Source of the DNA: JACZUI01 sp041599115
GTDB lineage: Bacteria > Actinomycetota > Acidimicrobiia > Spongiisociales > ZC4RG35
NCBI GenBank assembly: GCA_041599115.1
Contig: JBFHXF010000069.1
Span: forward strand, 1-10,307
Direction: 5' to 3'
DNA: 10,307 bases
Below the pieces are notes generated by a model, which saw only the letters and a program-made list of their open reading frames with translations, had not been told where the DNA came from and did not search any database. The position numbers and the translations under genes were made by a program. Positions 6,410-10,307 of this stretch are shown one piece after another. Numbering within the stretch: the stretch's first letter is position 1; every line of letters begins with the position of its first letter.

Positions 6410-7212
6410 TGACCCAACCACTTGTCGAAGCTCCGGCGAATACCGGCTCAACCAATCCTCCGGCCGTCTGGGCACAAGGACTGGTGAGGCGCTTCGGCAA
6501 AACCATTGCAGTCGATGGCGTCGACCTCGCCATTGCGCCCGGTGAGTTCTACGGCCTGCTCGGTCAGAACGGGGCCGGGAAGACGACCACGATCAAGACG
6601 ATTGTTGGTCTGCTCAGGCCTCACTCAGGTCGCGTCGGTGTTGGGCCGTGGGATACCTGGAAAGACCCCATCGAGGTCAAGTCGCGAATCGGGGTTCTGC
6701 CCGAGGAATTCAATCTCTACGAGCGGCTAACCGGAGCCGAACTGCTGGACTTCACCGCGGCGATGCACGGTCTCAGCCGCGGGGACGCCATCGCGAGACG
6801 AAACGAGCTGCTGGAACTCCTCGATCTGATCGAAGAGGGGTCGAAGCTGATCGGTGATTATTCGAGAGGGATGAGGAAAAAGGTGGCCCTCGGTGCCGCG
6901 ATAATCCACCGACCACCGGTGCTGTTCCTCGATGAGCCGTTTGAGGGAGTTGACGCAGTTTCGGCTCGCTTGATTCGCAGCTTGCTCCAGCGGGCAGCGC
7001 AACAAGGAACGACGATCGTCTTCTCCTCCCACGAGATGCATCTCGTGGAGAAGCTCTGCACCAGGATCGGGATAATGGTCCACGGACGGCTGACCATCGA
7101 AGACACACCGGATGGCCTAAGACAGCGGACCGGCCATGACAACATCGAGGATGCCTTCATCGCCGCCGTCGGCGGGCGAGCCATGGACGACGCGTCGTGG
7201 TACGACGGCTAG
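6409..7212 (+). CDS. ABC transporter ATP-binding protein
   Basis: This is the cytoplasmic ATPase that powers the permease encoded next to it. From the GTG at 6409 the protein has 267 residues. Motifs in that numbering: Walker A GQNGAGKT (52-59); PEEFNLYERLTG (98-109), with Glu where many families have the Q-loop Gln; signature YSRGM (151-155) in place of LSGGQ; Walker B VLFLDEP (171-177) with catalytic Glu176; D-loop region GVD (180-182); and H-loop His208. This pattern fits CcmA/NatA-type ATPases of ABC-2 exporters. An in-frame TTG at 6370 would add 13 residues (MFIYCLDPSILAH), but there is no ribosome site for it and the -10-like box lies inside that extension, so the GTG is preferred. It overlaps the permease gene by 16 bases. 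The cargo is unknown. Confidence 0.9.
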   Translation: MTQPLVEAPANTGSTNPPAVWAQGLVRRFGKTIAVDGVDLAIAPGEFYGLLGQNGAGKTTTIKTIVGLLRPHSGRVGVGPWDTWKDPIEVKSRIGVLPEEFNLYERLTGAELLDFTAAMHGLSRGDAIARRNELLELLDLIEEGSKLIGDYSRGMRKKVALGAAIIHRPPVLFLDEPFEGVDAVSARLIRSLLQRAAQQGTTIVFSSHEMHLVEKLCTRIGIMVHGRLTIEDTPDGLRQRTGHDNIEDAFIAAVGGRAMDDASWYDG

Positions 7213-8801
7213 TCGAGCTCAAGGCCCGACTCACCTGGAACGGAGTGCGCAGCGACGTCCAGCGACGGTTCGGCCTGCCGATTGCCACCGGTCTGATGGC
7301 CTGGCTCGGAATCTGGCTGGCAACATCGCACTTCGGACTCGGCTCTTCGCTGGCTGATAGCAGCCCGCAGGCCTTTCCCCAGTACCTGGCATGGACGTCG
7401 CTCATCGTCTTTCTGATCTGGGTGACCCTGCCGGTAATCATCTTTCCCCTCGACGAGAACCTGGATCCCCAGCAGCTGGCCCTCCTCCCGATCTCGGATA
7501 CACGATTGACATACGGACTGGCCGTAGCCGCATTGGTAGCTCCGTCAACCGTGGTGCCGGTCTTACTCATCGGCGCCAACACGGCCATCCTCTCGGGTGC
7601 ATGGTGGATTGCGATCCCGGCATCCCTGATCTACCTGGGGTTGCTGATCGTCGGCAGCCAGGCCTTTTCAGCGGCCATCTCGGCGATTCTCCGCACACGA
7701 AGAGGCCGCGATATAGCGACGTTGCTGGTACTCGGCATCGCCGCGACTTCGTTTCTCGCATATCGGACCATCAGCCAAACCGTGGAGTCTCTGGGATTGG
7801 AGCGTGCGGCAATAGCCCACCCCCTGACCGGTCGGGCCCTGCTCATCCCACCGGTGGCACCTCAACAGGCCATGATCTACGCCGCCAACGGAGAAACAAT
7901 TCCGGCCCTCCTGGCGCTGCTAACGGCAGGCGCCTGGCTGCTTGCCATGGCGTGGCTGTGGCGCGGACTCCTCAGATTGCTCCTGACCACCCCCGAGCAG
8001 CGGAGCAGACCGGCGAGGAGGGCACGTCGCACGGGTATGTCGAGTGGCGCATGGGGCGTTGTGCCGGCCATTGCTCGAAAGGAGCTGCGCTTTTACATAC
8101 GCGATCCGCGGCAGCGGCTCGTCTGGACCGGCGCTGTCATCTTCGTAGGTCTCGGCGCTGCAGGAGTCGTCATGAATGCGACCGGTTTCTTCGACATCCG
8201 GGGACAGGCCTGGGCGCCGCTGGTAGCACCGGTTCTGGTCCTTTTCGTCGGGTTGCCCATCGCTCTCAACCTCTTCGGGTGGGAGAGGAACGCAGCAAGC
8301 TATCTCTTCGTGCTCCCCGCCAAACCACATCATCTCCTCGTGGGGAAGAACATCGCCGTGGCCATAGCACTCGTGATCGAGACCGCCGTGCTCTCCCTCG
8401 GAATCGCCTGGTTCACGGGGCAATGGACCTGGATCTGGCTGGTGGTGCCCTTGACAATCGCCGCCATCGGGAGCCAGCTGGCCGTGGGGAACCTGATTTC
8501 GGTAATCACCCCGCTTCGCCTTCCCCGTGAAGGGACTGATGTTTTTGCCCAATCGACCGAGCAGGGATGTCTGGCAATTGTGAGCCAGGCATTCTCCTTC
8601 TTTGCCATTGGGCTGCTGCTGGTCCCGCCGGCCTCGATAATGGTTCTGACCGTGGACTTCGGGCAGGCCATCCCGGTCTGGTTTGCCGTGGTGGCATCCA
8701 TCGGATGGGGCTTGGCCCTCTACGGGATCTCGTTGTTCCTCTCCAGCAGGCTGCTGCGGCGCCGCATGCCCGAAGTCCTCGCCTGGGTGCAGGTGGTCTG
8801 A
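7197..8801 (+). CDS. ABC-2-like exporter permease, two-halved, about 12 membrane segments
   Basis: This 534-residue membrane protein is the likely partner of the ATPase upstream. It starts at a GTG inside the last codons of that gene. About twelve hydrophobic segments are visible, roughly six in 28-263 and six in 309-516. They are separated by a basic cytoplasmic stretch (about 264-308) that includes RPARRARR (271-278) and ARKELRFYIRDPRQR (293-307). An amphipathic N-terminal helix, as in ABC-2 permeases, precedes the first half. Each half has a similar post-helix segment: LDENLDPQQLALLPIS (85-100) in the first, and GWERNAASYLFVLPAKP (361-377) in the second. This suggests an internally duplicated permease. 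No substrate can be named. A drug, lipid or peptide exporter role is typical of such pairs but is inference. Confidence 0.8.
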   Translation: MVRRLVELKARLTWNGVRSDVQRRFGLPIATGLMAWLGIWLATSHFGLGSSLADSSPQAFPQYLAWTSLIVFLIWVTLPVIIFPLDENLDPQQLALLPISDTRLTYGLAVAALVAPSTVVPVLLIGANTAILSGAWWIAIPASLIYLGLLIVGSQAFSAAISAILRTRRGRDIATLLVLGIAATSFLAYRTISQTVESLGLERAAIAHPLTGRALLIPPVAPQQAMIYAANGETIPALLALLTAGAWLLAMAWLWRGLLRLLLTTPEQRSRPARRARRTGMSSGAWGVVPAIARKELRFYIRDPRQRLVWTGAVIFVGLGAAGVVMNATGFFDIRGQAWAPLVAPVLVLFVGLPIALNLFGWERNAASYLFVLPAKPHHLLVGKNIAVAIALVIETAVLSLGIAWFTGQWTWIWLVVPLTIAAIGSQLAVGNLISVITPLRLPREGTDVFAQSTEQGCLAIVSQAFSFFAIGLLLVPPASIMVLTVDFGQAIPVWFAVVASIGWGLALYGISLFLSSRLLRRRMPEVLAWVQVV

Positions 8802-8805
8802 GCAA

Positions 8806-8837
8806 GGGCGGATCGCAACCGCCCCGTATCCTCGGGG
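8806..8837 (+). other. Overlapping short inverted repeats between the permease gene and nptA
   Basis: GGGCGG (8806-8811) pairs with CCGCCC (8819-8824). The overlapping CCCCG (8822-8826) pairs with CGGGG (8833-8837) around TATCCT. The two stems share bases 8822-8824, so they exclude each other. They sit in the 64-base gap after the permease stop and may be a weak terminator or part of the nptA leader. The TATCCT loop also resembles a -10 box. No T-run follows, and the function is open. Confidence 0.3.
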
Positions 8838-8865
8838 CCGATGCCAGCTAGCCTCCCGCCGGTCG

Positions 8866-10026
8866 ATGGGCAGCGACACGACCGATTCCAGTTGGATCGC
8901 ACGAGCGCGAGCCTTTTCCCCGTGGTCTGAGACCGCGGTTCGACTCCTTCTCGCTCTCCTCTTCCTTTTCGTCTTTCTCGTCGGCGTCAAGTCGCTGGAG
9001 AAAGGGATCAGCGCCTTCGGCGCCGACTTTGTCGATCAGGTCTTTGGGGCCGTGGCAAGTCCCATTGCGGGACTGGCAGCTGGCGTTCTCGCCACCGTCC
9101 TCGTCCAATCGTCCTCGGTGACGACGTCGACCATCGTCGGGCTGGTCGGGGCCGGGGTGTTGTCAGTGGGGGCTGCTGTGCCCATGGTGATGGGGGCGAA
9201 TATCGGTACCACCGTCACCAACACCCTGGCTTCCCTTGGACACATCCGACAAGGCGAGTATTTCAGGCGCGCCTTCAGCGCCGCAACAATGCACGACTAC
9301 TTCAACATCCTGGCGGTGCTGGTCCTTCTTCCGCTCGAAATCGGCTTCGGGCTGGTGTCTAGGATCGCCACCTGGGCCTCCGACGCCTTCGGGTCCGACT
9401 TGCCAGAAGTGCGTTCGTCGAGTCCGATCAAAGATGCGATCGGGGCTCCGGTTTCCGGCCTCAAGAACGCCATCGAATCACTCGGGTGGGCGTCGGCCGA
9501 AGGGCCGATTCTGCTTGCGATCGGGATTTCTCTGATTTTCCTCGCGTTGTGGGCCATCACCCGTCAGATGAAGGCGGTGATGTCCGGTCGCATCGAGAAC
9601 GCCATCGACAGCATCCTTTCCAGTGGTGCAGGGATCACAGCCATGGCCGTCGGGATGGTGATGACCGTGGCGGTTCAGAGCTCGAGCATCACTACGTCGA
9701 TCCTGGTTCCTCTGGTTGCAGCGGGCGTCCTTTCGATTCGCAACGCTTTCCCGGTGACCCTGGGGGCGAATGTGGGGACGACGGTGACGGCTCTCCTTGC
9801 CTCAGTGGCCGCCGAAAGCCATGATGCCCTGACGATCGCACTCGCCCATGTGACCTTCAACCTGTTGGGGATCCTGATCTTCTATCCGATTCCGCGGCTA
9901 CGGAGATTGCCCCTCTGGCTGGCCGACAAGACCGCAGGTATCGCTGTGCGGAAGAAATCAATCGTTGCGGTATATGTGATAGGCCTCTTCGTCGCCGCTC
10001 CCCTGGCCGTCTTGTTACTCAGTTAG
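8866..10026 (+). CDS. Na+/phosphate cotransporter family protein (NptA/PhoU-less type)
   Basis: This 386-residue integral membrane protein belongs to the Na/Pi-cotransporter family, which imports or exports phosphate coupled to sodium. The hallmark inverted duplication is clear. The first repeat has VQSSSVTTST (80-89) and GANIGTTVTNTLASLGH (110-126). The second has VQSSSITTSI (270-279) and GANVGTTVTALLAS (300-313). The QSSS motifs form the ion and phosphate site in this family. Hydrophobic segments flank both. No PhoU-like C-terminal domain is present. The start is ATG 8866. A longer in-frame opening back to 8683 would run through the permease gene and encode a Cys/Pro/Arg-rich, unnatural N-terminus, so it is rejected. 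No ribosome site is obvious. A second paralogue begins at about 10182, so the family is duplicated in tandem here. Confidence 0.9.
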   Translation: MGSDTTDSSWIARARAFSPWSETAVRLLLALLFLFVFLVGVKSLEKGISAFGADFVDQVFGAVASPIAGLAAGVLATVLVQSSSVTTSTIVGLVGAGVLSVGAAVPMVMGANIGTTVTNTLASLGHIRQGEYFRRAFSAATMHDYFNILAVLVLLPLEIGFGLVSRIATWASDAFGSDLPEVRSSSPIKDAIGAPVSGLKNAIESLGWASAEGPILLAIGISLIFLALWAITRQMKAVMSGRIENAIDSILSSGAGITAMAVGMVMTVAVQSSSITTSILVPLVAAGVLSIRNAFPVTLGANVGTTVTALLASVAAESHDALTIALAHVTFNLLGILIFYPIPRLRRLPLWLADKTAGIAVRKKSIVAVYVIGLFVAAPLAVLLLS

Positions 10027-10152
10027 GAGAGCCGCGTCGCCTGCAGTGACAACCGGGGCCTTGCCAGACTCGATGCGGATTTCCGCTCCGGCCGCCACGC
10101 AGCCGGATGCACAACGCACTTTGACCCAGGCCCTTCTGATTTGGTACGTCAT
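10015..10152 (-). CDS. Possible 45-residue protein of unknown function
   Basis: This small minus-strand frame starts at ATG (10150-10152) and ends at TAA (10015-10017), overlapping the end of the phosphate transporter gene by 12 bases. It is convergent with that gene and divergent from the second paralogue. The product begins MTYQIRRAWVKVRCASGC and has two cysteines four residues apart (Cys14, Cys18 in CASGC), then a mixed, soluble-looking tail. By hand count about two thirds of its third codon positions are G or C, which is compatible with real coding here but not decisive. No ribosome site is seen. I do not recognise a family. It fills the only gap between the two transporter genes and could equally be chance. 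Confidence 0.3.
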   Translation of the reverse strand: MTYQIRRAWVKVRCASGCVAAGAEIRIESGKAPVVTAGDAALLTE

Positions 10153-10170
10153 TATGAGTTGATCTAACTT
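10141..10170 (+). promoter_or_regulatory. Possible promoter of the second Na/Pi cotransporter gene
   Basis: TTGGTA (10141-10146) and TAACTT (10165-10170), with an 18-base spacer, resemble -35 and -10 boxes. They would start transcription around 10177, within a few bases of the ATG at 10182, and no ribosome site is present, so a near-leaderless message would result. If real, the second paralogue is transcribed on its own and not only by read-through. Match judged by eye. Confidence 0.22.
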
Positions 10171-10181
10171 CGATGCACCCC

Positions 10182-10307
10182 ATGGGAGACGGCCAGCCAC
10201 ACGCGCACGGAGATGCCAGCAGCACCCCTCCATGGGTCGTAAACGGGTTGAGACTCCTTACGGTCGCGATCTTTCTCTACCTGTTCCTGGTGGGAATCAA
10301 GGCTCTC
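10182..10307 (+). CDS. Second Na+/phosphate cotransporter paralogue, N-terminal fragment (cut by window edge)
   Basis: This open frame starts at ATG 10182 and runs off the right edge with 42 codons visible. It begins MGDGQPHAHGDASS, and the membrane segment LRLLTVAIFLYLFLVGIKAL closes the fragment. That segment lines up closely with VRLLLALLFLFVFLVGVKSL at residues 26-45 of the upstream phosphate transporter, at nearly the same distance from the start (22 versus 25 residues). The QSSS motifs would lie beyond the window, so the family call rests on this one segment and the tandem position. An in-frame ATG at 10173 would add three residues (MHP). An in-frame stop at 10155-10157 rules out a longer start. 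Confidence 0.65.
   Translation, partial: MGDGQPHAHGDASSTPPWVVNGLRLLTVAIFLYLFLVGIKAL

Noticed and set aside
6282..6545. An 87-codon frame in the dnaX/ABC gap
   Set aside because: More than half of it overlaps the ABC ATPase gene in another frame, and its product is Arg-, Pro- and His-rich. An AAGGAG nearby lies inside its own first codons and not upstream.
8683..8865. An N-terminal extension of the phosphate transporter to an upstream ATG
   Set aside because: The added 61 residues read through the end of the permease gene in another frame and are rich in Cys, Pro and Arg. The ATG at 8866 gives a normal family length.
7920..8990. A 356-codon open frame antisense to the ABC permease and the start of the phosphate transporter gene
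   Set aside because: It has the same antisense composition artefact, spans two real genes, and shows no recognisable motif.

Overview
The window is a GC-rich bacterial segment (roughly 60% GC by eye). GTG and TTG starts are common and several genes lack a Shine-Dalgarno site, as in leaderless transcription. Together with the dnaX-ybaB-recR gene order, this points to an actinobacterium. An Acidimicrobiia-like lineage is possible, but that is inference from style and not proven by any marker here. Coding density is high, and no stretch over 300 bases lacks a gene.

Layout. (1) Bases 1-101 hold the start of a HAD-family hydrolase on the minus strand, cut by the window edge. (2) Bases 223-3412 hold a complete TRAP-type transporter. 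The membrane subunits dctQ and dctM are on the plus strand. The substrate-binding protein dctP is on the minus strand and faces them, with a pair of overlapping hairpins between the two stop codons. The binding protein resembles the TakP (2-oxoacid) / FcbT1 branch, so the substrate is probably a small carboxylate. (3) Bases 3580-6252 hold a minus-strand housekeeping operon dnaX-ybaB-recR with overlapping stops and starts (clamp loader, nucleoid-associated protein, recombination repair). (4) Bases 6409-8801 hold a two-gene ABC exporter-like unit: an ATPase and a large permease made of two ABC-2-like halves. (5) Bases 8866-10307 hold a Na+/phosphate symporter-family gene followed by the start of a second paralogue, with a possible 45-codon minus-strand ORF between them.

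The most unusual feature is a palindromic element with identical 10-base arms (TGCGTGTGCA ... TGCACACGCA). It occurs once upstream of dctQ (116-166) and as a tandem pair upstream of dctP (3485-3529 and 3536-3580). The copies therefore bracket the TRAP module, and each transcription unit has one roughly 55-75 bases upstream of its start codon. Either this is a shared regulatory site joining the two facing TRAP units, or it is a family of dispersed palindromic repeats that happens to lie here. The sequence alone cannot decide. The remaining genes belong to known families, and I see no clear new multi-gene system.
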